Positions 46,200-57,969 of a stretch of 64,000 bases of DNA are shown here, piece by piece. The translations under genes were made by a program, and so were the position numbers. Position 1 is the stretch's first letter, and each line of letters starts with the position of its first letter. The DNA comes from Marasmius tenuissimus (lineage: Eukaryota > Basidiomycota > Agaricomycetes > Agaricales > Marasmiaceae), in contig JAQOTA010000042.1 of NCBI GenBank assembly GCA_029532415.1, forward strand, positions 558,001 to 622,000, given 5' to 3'. The notes below the pieces were generated by a model. The model had not been told where the DNA came from. It searched no databases and worked only from the letters and a program-made list of their open reading frames with translations.

Positions 46200-48880
46200 T
46201 CTCTTTTCCGTTGGGACTCGGCGGAAAACCCCAATCAATGGCTGTTTAGAAAAGGTACATATAATCCATGAAACACTCGTACCGTTCTTCCTCGCCTATA
46301 GTCCAAAGCCTTTGACCAAAAAGGCAGGAATCAAACACTTCTCTTCATGCACGACTTCGGATTTTGTAGGTGTATCGACGAGGGAGAATGTTGATGGAGA
46401 AGTGAAGTGAGATCTCGGAGGGGACGGTTCATCATCGTCCGAGTCTTCGAGCTCGACCATCCGTTTATCATGAGGATCACCTGGAGCGCGGATCAGGTGT
46501 GTCAAGAATAAGGAGGACTCATGGTACAAACCTCGTATCATCTCGGGATAGCCGTGATCACGAGCATATTGCTTGCCATCGGACTCGTAGTCTTTCTTGT
46601 GCAGATATATTTTAGGCTTGTACTCGCTGTCCATCCACCATGACCCGGTCCACTCCCTGACCTCCAGCTCAGGTATCCCATATTTCTCCCGGTCCTTCTC
46701 TGAAATTGTTACCTTTCCTTCCGGGTCCGATGTCCAGTAGAATAGAGGATCGGCCAAGGGAGCATGTACACAGTACATTCAATCAATGTGCTCAGCACAG
46801 AGCGGTGGAACAAAGAGGTAAGCAGGTGGACATGATGTGTGATTATGGGGAAATTTGCCGGTGAGGGAGAATCCCACTTCATCAATGAGATCTGGATATA
46901 GATATCAGATCGAGGTGAATAAGTATTCAAAAGTAAATAGTCAAAAACTCACAGATTGTGTTATTGACCATCGAGGAATCATGCTGACTGAGATAAGCCC
47001 CCCGGAGTCGATCTCGAATCTTCAACGGAAGGCGCAATGAGAAGCGAAGATTGATCCGAGCCTCGTGGATGTTGGAGGATTGAAGGTCCACCCGCGAGTA
47101 TACTACATTGCTCAGCAAAGTATCAGATAAGTAGATGGATGCGGGCACACCTTTTTCAGGGTAACTTGCCTTGATGTTGCGGCTGCAAGACTCAAAGTGC
47201 TACTCAGGAGGCGGAGTGGAAGGGAAGTGAGCAAGAACACTTCCCCACTTGACAACGGCGCCAAATGTCAGGAGGCCGTGTGGTGCATAATATGATAGGT
47301 CATCCTTCCATGTTTTCCCAAAAGACGCAACCCAGTTCAACAGGCTACCAAAAGTGTGCACGAGGTATGCGGTTATGTCATCAACATCGAGTTGGGGACG
47401 AGTTCCTCGGGGAAGTGGGGTGGGTGAAAAGTCGGCATAGCCCTCCCGATGTTCGATGGAGGTGGAAGCCGGGTGATAGAGCCAAGATCCGGCGTTGAAA
47501 TCATGTCCAGTCGGACCAGGTGTCCGAAACCTGGTGTGCTATATTTAGCCAGACACTGTAAGACATAGCCTACTCACCGGGACTGCCGTAGAATCATCGG
47601 CACGGAGGGCTCGGATTGCGGCTTCCTGGAAATACTGTCAGTAGGGGATAGATAGCAGAGTGATAGGCTGATAGCCATACCACCGTATACTGAAGGTAGA
47701 TATTAACCAATCCATCAACGGGATATCGATCAGAAAGCTCTTCTCCATTGGCCAGCTCTGGATCCCAAGCCGGTCAGCCCACTCTGAACAATGATTTGTC
47801 AATAGCCGTCGTACCTGCGTGCAGGATAATTCTGGGCGTCTCCGCCGCTACTAGTTCCATATTTGAGCAAATCGCAGCGATCTACATTAAATCAATGAGG
47901 TGGAGATATCCGAAATTTGCACCAGGTTGAGAACCACCTATTGGCCGAGTATGTATCGTGGAACTGCTTCCAGACCTTTTTCCAGGGCTGGTCAAATCCA
48001 GGTTTAGTCTATCATGTCGGAAATTTAATTACGGTCTTATAATCCGAGGGACCGTTACAAGGCGTCGCGAGGCGTCGCGAGAGCAATTTGGCTCCGTAAT
48101 GTACCATAATAGGCGAAAAAAATGACATTTTTTGGCCTATTGCCGAGGTTTACAAGGCCCATAATAGACTCACCCCGGTCCCCAAAATAGTTTTGTCCAC
48201 TGTGAGTGCGTGAAGGGGGATCCCGTTAGGACCTCTCGCGCAGGAAGTCAGCATACACTATACTTGCTCATGACAAGCAAAGTTCTTCAAAAATCTGTCC
48301 TGGGAGGGAGATAGCATCACAAGGCTAAAAAAGGCTAAAAAAGGCTCCATAAGAGCCGTTTTCCTCGTAAGGCAATGTAGATTATGAAGCATTACGGCCC
48401 ATATAATGCCTGATGAAGCCGTAATTATTTTCCCGACACAATAATCAGGGGAACTCACCAGGTGCATGATATCCTTGTGTTTCCTATCAATTGGCTCAAC
48501 CGTAATCGCGGTGAACGTTCGATAAGGCAGCTGGGCAATCTCTACCGTTTGACATCTCTTTCTAACCTGCACCCGCCTCATTCCACCCTGAACGGATGTG
48601 TTCTTCACATAGAGTCGCTTCTCGACCAAACCTCGCCCCGAAGTATTGAATCACCGAGACGGAACTCTCTATAAGTTTTGCCGCGGCTGAGTGAACCTTC
48701 GGCAATATTCCTACCCACAATGACCTGGAAAACATACCATAAGCGCATTTCTCACTTGTCTCTCGCACCTTTCAGACCGACATTGTATATTCGTGACATT
48801 CCCGGTAATATGCGTACACTGTGCACTGCCAACAAAAGTGAGGTCGCGCGCGCATTCGAAGAAAGTGGAAATTGTGGTTG
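46200..48880 (-). pseudogene. F1 family copy 'd' (start codon lost, nonsense codon, MITE in intron 2)
   Basis: Exons follow the intact copy 'b' in order but decay is extensive. The ATG of exon 1 reads ATT (near 48873), although ISTFFECARDLTFVG continues in frame. Exon 2 has lost a base just after PRQ and has further indels. Intron 2 has been expanded by a 424-bp MITE (48015-48438). In exon 8 a TGA at 46779-46781 replaces the Gly codon in HIDGMYC. The YWTSDPEGKVTISEKD and RDHGYPEMIRG strings are otherwise well kept. It is the duplicate of copy 'b' within the 43-50.6 kb block. Confidence 0.75.
48015..48438. mobile_element. MITE in intron 2 of F1 copy 'd', CA target
   Basis: The inverted ends TGTCGGAAATTTAATTACGG and TGTCGGGAAAATA..ATTACGG bound 424 bp. 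CA precedes and follows the element, while the duplicate intron at about 24940 has a single CA at this point, so the insertion is precise. Interior features are GCGTCGCGAG in tandem and a GGCTAAAAAA repeat. A two-base CA target is unusual; the superfamily is not assigned. Confidence 0.75.
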
Positions 48881-48939
48881 AGGCGAGAGAAAACGGGGGC
48901 GAGCGCGGATGTTGCTGGTATATGTGAGGATTCCAGCTG

Positions 48940-50640
48940 ATGTTCCCACTGACTCGTGGCATACACGCCCTGTTGGATTCCATAGAATCCACCAATTGGA
49001 TGTCTTTGGACACACCTTCCATTGAGTATTCCATAGAAGGATATAGCTATCGCAAACATGATGATCAATAAAACAATCCCGTAAGAACGCGTGATTGACG
49101 TGAACGAACAGCAAATTGATACACCGTGAGCAAGACGCAGAAACGTCCATCCCTGTTCAGTGAACTTCAAACCGTAATAGATACGTAAAGAGATAGACTG
49201 CCCTCGTTTATCCTTGATATGTTTCGATAGTTTTCACTTGGCTTGTTTTTGACCTTCGGCACAAGAGTCCGTACCCTCTATCGACGCAACGCGCGGCGAA
49301 CACGTTGAATCATCTATTTCTGTCGATCAAACATAAGAACCGCTGTCTACGGAACACGTACCCTTGAAGCTCAGAGCCATAACACGTTGGCCAATCTGTC
49401 GGCTTTGCTGTTCATTTTAATATCAGGATAAAAGCAACTGGGGTACTGACGATTCCGGAACGAGGAGAATGTACTGTACCTGAACTCTATGTCTATTATA
49501 TCTGTGTGCCCTGGTCGGGTCATGAAGATAGCAAGGAGTGGTAGACACGTTCGAGGAAGGGTAGCGAGAGCGGTACGGCAGCTGGCACTTCTGTGAATCG
49601 GTGACTGGGAATCAAATGGAGCGCTTCCTGTCACGGAACGATAGGTCGCGAACCCGTACCATTTTCAGTGCTGAGAAAAGGAACTATCGAGTAACGAATA
49701 CCGAGGGAGCCAATGTAAAGTATCCTCATTGTACGATTCGCCTCAAAGACCAAGAAACCCAAAATAACTACGGGCTTGAGGCTCGTCATCCGTCTGTCAT
49801 GACTCATTGACTTGGGGTCAACGCGAAGTCTCGGCAACGAATCAGGACGTGGAGAACGTGCTCCTCATTACAGAGATACACGAGCATTACCCGAACCTAA
49901 GAAGATGCAGGTTTCATTAGTATTTGGCCGGAGATGAAAGGTAGAACACACAAGGTTTGAAATGACCTGATCGGATGAAGGGATAACGAGCACGGGGCGT
50001 CTAAGGTCATGAATGGGCACTTGCATCCAATGTTGAGAGTTATCATCACAGTTGGTTGAAGAAGGTCGAGTGGGTATCATGTATGTATGATAATGACCAG
50101 TGATGAATAGTTTAATCTCCAGGAAGTTGGCCTTCCAGACAACTGATGAATAACAGCCTCCGTGATGCAGCGTGTAGGCGATTGTGGACGTTGAATCGAT
50201 ATGGACGATGCCAAAGGGTTTAGAATGCTGGAGAATTAGAGTCCGGTCACGGGGGAATCAGAGAGACAACGATATATCACGCTAGCTTCTGCACACACTG
50301 CTATTTGTATAGCTGAGGGACCTAAACGTTGTGACCAAGCGGGGTATAGGAGATAATTTATGAGATACTGAATGACGAGGGAAGACTTAACAACTATCCG
50401 TTTTCTCAGGGAACACTTGTAGCGAAGACGAGTGATATACTCATGGACACCGCTCAAACATCTCCCCATATACCGAAAAGATGGCTGAGGGTGGGATCCT
50501 CTGCCTGGAATGGGAATGACCGACTTGCAGGTCAAATGTTGTATGCACCGTGGACGGTGGTCAAAGATCCAGCCTCGTCAAAGGTCGGACGCTGCTTGCA
50601 CTTGGTCCCACTGTCGGATTCCGATTAGAATAATTGATAA
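48940..50640. repeat. Segmental duplication, partner of 25450-27060
   Basis: Diverged direct duplicate. The minus-strand hydrophobic frame is partly retained at 50236-50535 (AIQIAVCAEASVIYRCLSD). No intact gene was found. Confidence 0.5.
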
Positions 50641-52923
50641 TGGCTAACTGGAGTTGGACTGATCAAGAAGCAAAAATAATCTATTCCAAACAAAAGAATC
50701 AAGTTTGATCTATTTTGGGGAGTTGAGTCAGAAACGTGTCGCAGGCAGATGATGGTTGCAATCGCAGAACCATGATTGAGCCATGACACACATTCGGCGC
50801 CCAGTTCGGAATGTGAGGTTTCTTCTTAGTCACTGTAAGTATCCACTTGCCACTTGGGCACAAGCGTGAAAATCACCGCCTCTGTCTTTTTGCTATGCTC
50901 AAGACTTCTCCCACTGTGAACAGCAGACCAGTGATATAGGCCCTTGGATATAGATCCGATGCATTTAGAAAACGGGTTTACTCCTGGCAGTTGATCAAAG
51001 TCTTCTTCGAATCTTAAGCCATTTTGGCAGGCTGAATGACTGAACAACAGCAAAAAGCGACCCAAATAGCTCACTCTGAGAACTGAGTTACATTGCTATA
51101 AAGAACTAGGTGGTTTATGCAATGTCAATCAAACGTGAAAATTCCAGTCAGCTACATGTTACTAAGGGTCACCAGCAGTATGCTCGGATATTCCACGCTG
51201 AAAGCTCAGCCTGGGGAAAAAGAGACGTAGTCGGTCTGGACCAGATTGTTTGGCCTATACAGACCAAGAACAGCCAAGAACAGTTTTTTATGATTTTCCC
51301 GATGTGAAATCTCTCCAGAGTCCGGGTTGATGTTGATCTGGTCCCGCCACTGAAAATAGAGCAGGGCTGACTTCTACACGGCTCAGGTAGGCTTCGGCAT
51401 AGCACTTTTACGTCACCCAACTCGGTCAATTGAGCGGTTGAATATTTAGAATCCCTTGCTCCAGGCCTCCAGAGTAGCATGACCCGGTTCTGGAGAGTTT
51501 AGACTTCAGAGTAAGCTTCAGGCCCCCGAAGTAGAGAAGCTCGGTTGAGGTCGAAGATGAATGGTTAGGTTTGCCTCTAGACCTCAAGGGTCTCGATTGC
51601 AATGTCCGTCCATTTTCTACATACCCTACATCCTCTCCCAGCCCCACTCGTACTTTCAATGGAGGACAATCGGACAGAGTTGGTTTTATTATGGAATTGT
51701 ACTCGCCTCTGTTGCTCCACCAGTAGGCTGTATTTGTTGAGAAGACGGGCCACGCCGCTGGTGTCACTGTTCGCTATTCTCCGGTCTGTTCGTCAAATCT
51801 TGAAGTTTTTGAACGGTGCTGCCAACCTGTATTTGTACCCAGGTATCTTCGAGTCAGGACCTCTCCGGTATAGCTTGCTACCTCTCCGGGCAGCCCCGCC
51901 GAAGCGGGCTGACTCTCCGGCTTCCCATATACTTACTCGTGGTGCCCTTTCCTGGGGAATTTGGAGGGCTGGTCTCGTTTGGAATTCTTTGTCTCCCCAG
52001 TTCTTGGTTAACTAGACGGGTGGCAAATGAGTTTCACTATTGCGGGGCTTATTACTCACGGTGCTTTTGCCCTCATGTATCGAACCGAAACGGCGAGGTC
52101 TCTTTAAAAATGGAGAAATGAAGTTGGTCGCCAAATGCACGGCCTCAATCAGCTCGACGCCACAAAACATCATGCGAATTCTTCAGTCCAGCCAGAGTGA
52201 GGGTCTCGTTCAACTTTATCTTCCTCAACATTATTCTGAACGCTTTCACCTGTGCCTTCACAATTATTGTTTCAGATGGAATTATCATTTATTTACCCAA
52301 CAATCGTCACAACTCAGCAACAACCCCATACCATTCCGCCTTATGTCGGCGCCTAGTTATCTATCTCATCTCGGCCAGAAGACTAAGTCGTCCTGCTATA
52401 CTCATGATCATCTTACGCCTTATACCTATTTGGTACACTATCCCCTTGGAACTGACAATTGCCGTGTCGGCCGTGGTGCGACCTTCCCGATAAACAAGGA
52501 TGTTTTGACCACTCTGTGCGGCTGCCGTATCAGGAAAGATAGTGTCGGGCACCTCTCATGTGCCACCCCTCGCAACAAATGCGATATTAGGTGACATTTG
52601 GAGTAGTTGTTGCGATGTGTAGGGTTCATCACTTCGATGCGCCAGAATATACGATCAGAAAACGGTTTGACCTTGATCCGCTGGGGATCTGAATCTAATC
52701 CATTGAAATCAGACAGATGCGCCCCAATTCCACAAACCGGATGGGCCCACTACAATGTTCAGATCTGATGCAGATCTGCTTGACCCAAAGTGGCTACATC
52801 CATCATATTACTGGCTTTCCAGAAGATAAAAGAACAACAACAACTTTTAACCAGATAGATAAGTCATTCCTCCTGGTCTTTTTTGCCCAATACACAAAAA
52901 CAACCAACACTGGGCTGCATAAC
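50641..52923. other. No convincing gene
   Basis: Frames at 50826-51074 minus, 51426-51767 minus and 52197-52493 plus are the longest. The last is hydrophobic (LNIILNAFTCAFTIIVSDGI) and could be a membrane-protein relic. No paralogue in the window and no splice model. Confidence 0.25.
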
Positions 52924-54548
52924 ATGGCCTCAGATGAAGAGATTGTACAACAGGCAGTGGAACCTTACACCTCCATTGGTCAAGTCATCGTATACCCTAT
53001 TGCCACCTTGTCGGTATGCTTCTTGTCAAGACTAGGCAGCTCTGCACCCTTCTGACAAAAGGTTTTGCTGGTATTTTTGACAGTCAATGTTTCTGGTTTA
53101 TGGTGAGTCAGAGCCCACATTGAGAACCTCTGCATGAGGGCTACTGAGATTAACATGAGTATCAAAACAGGGATGTATATTATCATATTTGGCTTGACCA
53201 TCAACATTCTTTGGCATCGCCAGGAATCATCTGCCTCAAAAGCATACATGCGATGGATAATTGCCCTTTTTCTACTCACCACCATCTCTAACACTGCCTT
53301 TTTGTGGGGCTACATGTATGACACTCTTGCTGCCTTCAATGCAGCCAAGACAAGGGATTATATCTCATACTTTGAATTTCTTACTGGTGAAAGTTTGCAT
53401 TCTGCACCTGTTATACAACTGTATGTGTTTTTGATATGATTCCCACTTGTGGGATGCAAAAACTGAAGTGTGCTTCCAACAAAGGGGCTTGCAACAGTTC
53501 TCTTCTATTATAATAAGGTGCTCATATCCTCCTCCATGCCAAGATCTCCACATCTAACTAGCTCACCACTTAGCTGTATCTTTGATTACTTGATGGTAGG
53601 TTTCTTAAGCAACTCTGAACATGCTGAATCCAAAAATATCACACTTTTACTAGATTAATCGTTGCTATGTTATCTGGGGATATAACAAGTGGATCCTCTA
53701 CCCTTTTGCCTTTCTTGCAGTTGTTACAGATAGTGGGTAACATTTGGTGAAGCTTATGACCATTCTCATTCTTTTCTATCACCCCTTGCCAGCCATGGCC
53801 TTTGTGCTCACTGCAATCAACACTTCAGCTTATCAGCACCATGCCACAGCTCTCTATATGACATCCATCAACATTGTAGAGGTGCTTGGGATAGTTTCTG
53901 CTGTATATGCCTCTCTATTAACCCTACTGACAGGTATGTTCAAAAACACCTTAGGAGTTATTGACTGATCAAGGTCTGTAGCTGGTCGTATCTGGTGGAC
54001 AGTCCGTCAAGTAGGGAAAATGACTGGGAGTGGACTCCATACAAAATACAACATATTTGTCACAACAATGTAGGCTTTTGTATCTCTTCTTTTTGACTTT
54101 TGATTGATTGATCAACCCCAGTCTTGAATCTGGACTTCTTTACTCTGCCACAACAGTGGTTGGTATCCTTGTGCCACGGATCACAGACCCTGGAAATAAT
54201 GGTCTTGTTCCTTTCAATCCCAATGTCATCTCTGTGCAAATGGGGGTCTGTACTTACCCTTCATCTTGCCTATTGACTCAACTCATGCACCTAAATATCT
54301 AGGGAATTGCCCCTACTATCATAATTGTACGGATTACATATGGGCAAGCCATTGAAAGTGTTCAGCAAATGGTCTCAACCCTGCATTTTGCTGAAGGGGT
54401 TAATATTTCCCAACATCAATCCACAGCTGCTCATGGTGCTATCAACCTTCAACAATCCCTAGCAGCAGTCAGAGGAAGAGGCATGATGGGCCAGATCAAG
54501 ATGGACCAGGACATATCACCCTTGAGTTTGGCTGAAAATTCAGTGTGA
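52924..54548 (+). CDS. Multi-span membrane protein, fungal seven-TM-like family (apparently intact)
   Basis: Exons: 52924-53013, 53062-53102, 53160-53420 (or from 53139), 53574-53595, 53654-53732, 53793-53933, 53982-54069, 54122-54245, 54303-54548. They join in frame to about 363-370 residues. Hydrophobic spans include VLLVFLTVNVSGL, MYIIIFGLTINIL, WIIALFLLTTISNTAFLW, KWILYPFAFLAVVT and VVGILVP. The signatures IFDYLMINRCYVIWGYNKW, ILESGLLYS and GIAPTIIIVRITYGQ are typical of a large Agaricomycete membrane protein family of unknown function. A hydrophilic tail of about 60 residues follows and probably faces the cytoplasm. The paralogue at 11784-13407 shares exon order and tail (SVQQMVSTLHFAEG). 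The 22-nt exon is a microexon conserved in both. Confidence 0.75.
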
Positions 54549-55074
54549 GGTGCAGGGTTCCTAGATGGCAATGTATATGTGGACCCTTGAAGGAGGTTGA
54601 TTCAAATTTTGCTCCCCCCCCTGTCTCTTCCATGTCTCTGTTATTTTGATTATTTATTGCATTTGAGCCCACTCAGAAGGTTGACCATCTGAATTGAGTG
54701 AAATAGGTCTGTACCTCTCTTTATTCCCAGCTTTATGCTACAGCACACTGCAGTGATGCTGCTGGACCCCTTTCCTTCATTTATCCCCAGTTCATTGTCT
54801 TTGTTGTGACCTTGTATACTATGAGAACCTAACCTCTGTGTATACAGAAAACAAATGAATCATGTGACATTTTTGGCTGCACACCATTTTAGTCAAATCT
54901 GACAGGAGTATCCCACTGACAGCTACCCCTTTTGTGAAACAGGAAACATTTGAGCAGTGGATGACTTCCCGTAAGGAATGGCAAATAATTAGCTCGCAAA
55001 TAAATGTTGTGTCACAGATTTGAAATACATTATTTGCTTGTTTATTTGTGTTGTCCCTCCCGCAAGCCCGAGCA
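54549..55074. other. Intergenic
   Basis: 3' flank of the membrane protein gene, with a short C-run near 54613. No open frame of interest and no terminal repeat of the adjacent transposase was identified. Confidence 0.35.
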
Positions 55075-55898
55075 ATGACAGAATCAAGCAGATCCACTGC
55101 CCCATTTGGTATGGACCCTACTCCCTTCCTCCTCCAGCAGTGCAATGATGAAGAAGACAATGATACACATCTTCAAAACCTTTGTGTGGCTGGGATGTGT
55201 ATTGCTGGTGTTCTTGAGATGGAAACCCAACGGATACAGTGCTGCAATCCCTCTCGCTTATACCTTACTCGCCCCCAACTTATGCCAAACCCCTGCCTGG
55301 AGTCCCCTTGGATGAGCCTCTGGCGTGGACAAGAGGATCGTGCTTTTATCACCACAATGGGTGTCGATGTCGCGACATTCAACTATATTCTGGAGGGGCG
55401 TGGTCACTTTTGCAAGACATGGGACAATACACCGATTCTGCGAGGCAATGTTTCCTCTAATGGCACACCCCGACTCAGAGGAAGATCGCTTGATGCAGCT
55501 GGCGCCCTTGGACTTGTTTTACACTACCTTTTGTCACCCCTGCTCAAAACTCATTTACAACAAATATTTGCTATTGTCCCTTCTGTACTCACGAGATATC
55601 TTGACTTCTCCCTTGATATACTTCTTCGAGTGTTGTGGAGAATGGAAGATGCTCGAATCTCCCTGCCTCAAAGTAAGGAAGAGCTGGAGGCAGACTCATG
55701 GTTGGAAGACAGAGCATAGAATAAACAATGTGTTAGCATTTTCTCCCTGAGGTGCGTGGTTAATTGAATTCAGTCTTACATTCAATAAAACTTACAGAGT
55801 TTTTGGGCCAAGGTGTTATCATTGATGCTGTTCTCAATGCGCCAGGAAGCTGGCATGATTTGCATGTTGCCCAGCCAATATTTGAACGTTTGCATACC
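55075..55898 (+). pseudogene. Harbinger-like (DDE_4 type) transposase, deleted and truncated
   Basis: The frame from 55075 (MTESSRSTAPFGMDPTPFLL...) carries the family block RSLDAAGALGLVLHYLLSPL, then LLKTHLQQIFAIVPSVLTRYL, typical of Agaricomycete Harbinger-like proteins. After EELEADS (about 55697) the frame shifts and jumps directly to GWKTEHRINNVLAFSP. From family knowledge, the intervening segment with the first catalytic Asp (a G.IDG-type motif) is missing, about 100 bp. A further extra base follows FSP. The next exon starts after a roughly 50-nt intron and encodes NAPGSWHDLHVAQPIFERL. The coding region then ends at a copia LTR. Not functional. Confidence 0.75.
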
Positions 55899-56156
55899 TG
55901 TGTACTTGTTGAGGCAGAGGTCCTGCCCATGCAGTGGCAGCATGGGACAGACTAGCTCACCTGGAGATGGGCTTAGAGGCAGCAACAAGAGTAGTAAAAG
56001 TACTTGTATTGCATGTAGATACAGAGCTACTATACAGAGGTGGGTTTAACTACTATAACAGGAGTGACTAGGAATAGCATAGATCATAGTGAAACAATTG
56101 AAGCATAGATGTGGCCTGATACAACGGTCCATATATCCGGTAGTCCAGATTCATCA
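55899..56156 (-). repeat. Copia-type 3' LTR (first remnant), approximate ends
   Basis: A purine-rich tract (GTGAGGGGGAG) precedes TGATGAATCTGGACTACCGG at 56156 on the minus strand. The first part matches the LTR at 59589-59897 (TGTTGAATCTGTGGACTATA). The outer end is placed where similarity to the interrupted Harbinger gene resumes. Confidence 0.5.
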
Positions 56157-56975
56157 CTCCCCCTCACTAAGTGCGGCACAAGTAGAGCACAAAACATCTA
56201 TTAAGACAGATAAAATTCAAGTCCAAGATGTTCTCTAAAAGCGGAGAACTTGACATGACCCAAATTCTTGGTAAACATGTCCACAGGATTGTAGGCACTG
56301 TCAATAATGAAAAGATAAACCTTGCGGTCTGAAACACATTTGCGAATGTAGTGATAGCAAATATCAATGTGTTTGGTGCGATGTTCTTGAACTGGGTTGA
56401 AGGCAATGAAATCAAGCCTTGATTGTCTCCACATATGGGTATGGGAGTCATATCAATCCCAAGTTCAAAGAGTAACTATCAAATCCACACAGCCTGACGT
56501 CTACAGTCGAATAGTGCCATGTATTCAGCTTCAGTGGATGAAAGTGCAACAGTCTTCTGGGTGCGTGATTGCCAACAGAAGATGCCACCTGCCAACTTGA
56601 AAAAATAGCCTGTGATTGACCAATGCTTGATAGGATTAGCAGCCCAATCTGTATCAGTAAATGCTAGTAGACCTCCGTCAGAGGCCCCATCATAGACCAA
56701 TGCATAGTCTGGAGTTCCTGCAAGATAGCAGCAAATACAAAGCGCCTTCTTCAGGTGATCCTCCAATGGATTAGCAGAGAATTGAGAAAGCTTTGTAACA
56801 GCGTAGGCAATATCTGGACGAGTGCCAAGCATGATATAGAGAAGCAATCCAATCACTGATTGATATCGACCATGACATTTGGGATCAACAGGACCTTGGT
56901 TGGGTTGTGGAATATAGCCGGAAGGAAGAGGAGTATCAGCTGCTTTTGCATTCTGCATGCCAAATCACTTCCAAG
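56157..56975 (-). pseudogene. Ty1/copia pol remnant (RNase H end)
   Basis: The minus strand from 56958 encodes the region from MQNAKAADTPLPSGYIPQP through IMLGTRPDIAYAVTKLSQFS and VALSSTEAEYMALFDC. A TGA and TAG in tandem then appear after QAVWI (about 56472-56478), and a frameshift occurs at CGDNQG. The C-terminal part HIDICYHYIRKCV and NPVDMFTKNLGHVKF is in the new frame. The reverse transcriptase and everything upstream are missing; sequence beyond 56975 belongs to a hAT relic. A dead 3' fragment, more decayed than the copy at 59.9-62.4 kb. Confidence 0.85.
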
Positions 56976-57019
56976 CAAGCTTAACTTGTGGTTGAGAACT
57001 GGCACAGAATCAGCAGTGT

Positions 57020-57690
57020 GAACAGTAACGACAGGTCAACCAGAGCACTCACTCATTGCCAGATTGTAAGGCGGAAGATCAATAATTTTCGACTGATATT
57101 CCTTCAACTTCGGAATGCAACGGTTGAATATGTTCTCAAGTTCTGGGTACTCGGTCTCAAGTTTCCCCCACCATTGGAGAATAAGGCCGAAGGAAGGAAG
57201 GGCATTGCAAAGTGTGGGAACCTTCTCCTAACTCAACCTCAGTTGAAACTTATGTGGAACCTATATGAACGTTTGATTAATGGTGTATTAATTGATAATA
57301 AGATGTGAAATGAACACATACGTCAAGTATCTTGTCAACAATCTTTATCAACTTCCATTTGGCGGGATGAAACTCATTGATACCGTTGGCCTTCCGCAAG
57401 GACTTCGTAAGTGGCTGACGACAATTGAGGATATATTCAATTTCAAGTTGTTACATTTGCACCTTTTCAATCAGAATATATTGCTTAGTCATGCAGGAGG
57501 ATGACAACCAGCAGTTTGGAACATCTTTCAAGACACAGTATGGATGTCTGACATCTGCATCTTTCTCACAGAGCTCTCCAAGTTCACGAACTTTTGGTGG
57601 AGATGCACGTATCTGTGACATACTACATCAGATACTGCACATTGTATCAATGGAGAGGTCTACATACCTGGCGACCTGTAGTCCTCATTT
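57020..57690 (-). pseudogene. hAT transposase relic
   Basis: Minus-strand translation gives KWKLIKIVDKILD, an intron-like gap (GTATGT...ATATAG), then VPHKFQLRLS, a TAG (57228-57230), and VPTLCNALPSFGLILQWW, ELENIFNRCIPKLKEYQ and YNLAMSE. This order (EW.LI..i..iL, VPH.FQ..LS, PTL..alPsf, ..YtLAM) matches the middle region of Agaricomycete hAT transposases as I know them. Upstream, DVPNCWLSSSCMTKQYILI fits the preceding DV.TRWnStylM block, with a TAA at 57451-57453 before the Lys/Leu stretch. No dimerisation domain remains. Dead fragment. Confidence 0.65.
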
Positions 57691-57699
57691 GAGTGAATA

Positions 57700-57960
57700 T
57701 TCCATCATCTTGGACTGAAGTCATGCTGCTACACATACTTTATGATGTTTCAAGACCCGCCACAGTACATGGTGTCCGAGGCTCGGCTGGAGAAATATGG
57801 CATCCAGACCAGTGGTGTCACGAAAGGCCTCTGTGACTGGGAACCTCTCAGGCCATCCAATCTGGGACTAGGGATCAAGGGTGAAAGAGATAGTTATTGA
57901 GCAAGTACACCCTCAACATAGCACAAGCTAGGCAAGCGGTATGGACGAAATGGACAAGCT
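57700..57960. other. Intergenic stretch
   Basis: No gene or repeat was identified between the hAT relic and the inverted repeat. Confidence 0.3.
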
Positions 57961-57969
57961 GGGGAACTA

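Noticed and set aside
51860..51935. Repeated CTCTCCGG and GC-rich short repeats
   Set aside because: The units are short and imperfect; no element boundary or gene can be tied to them.
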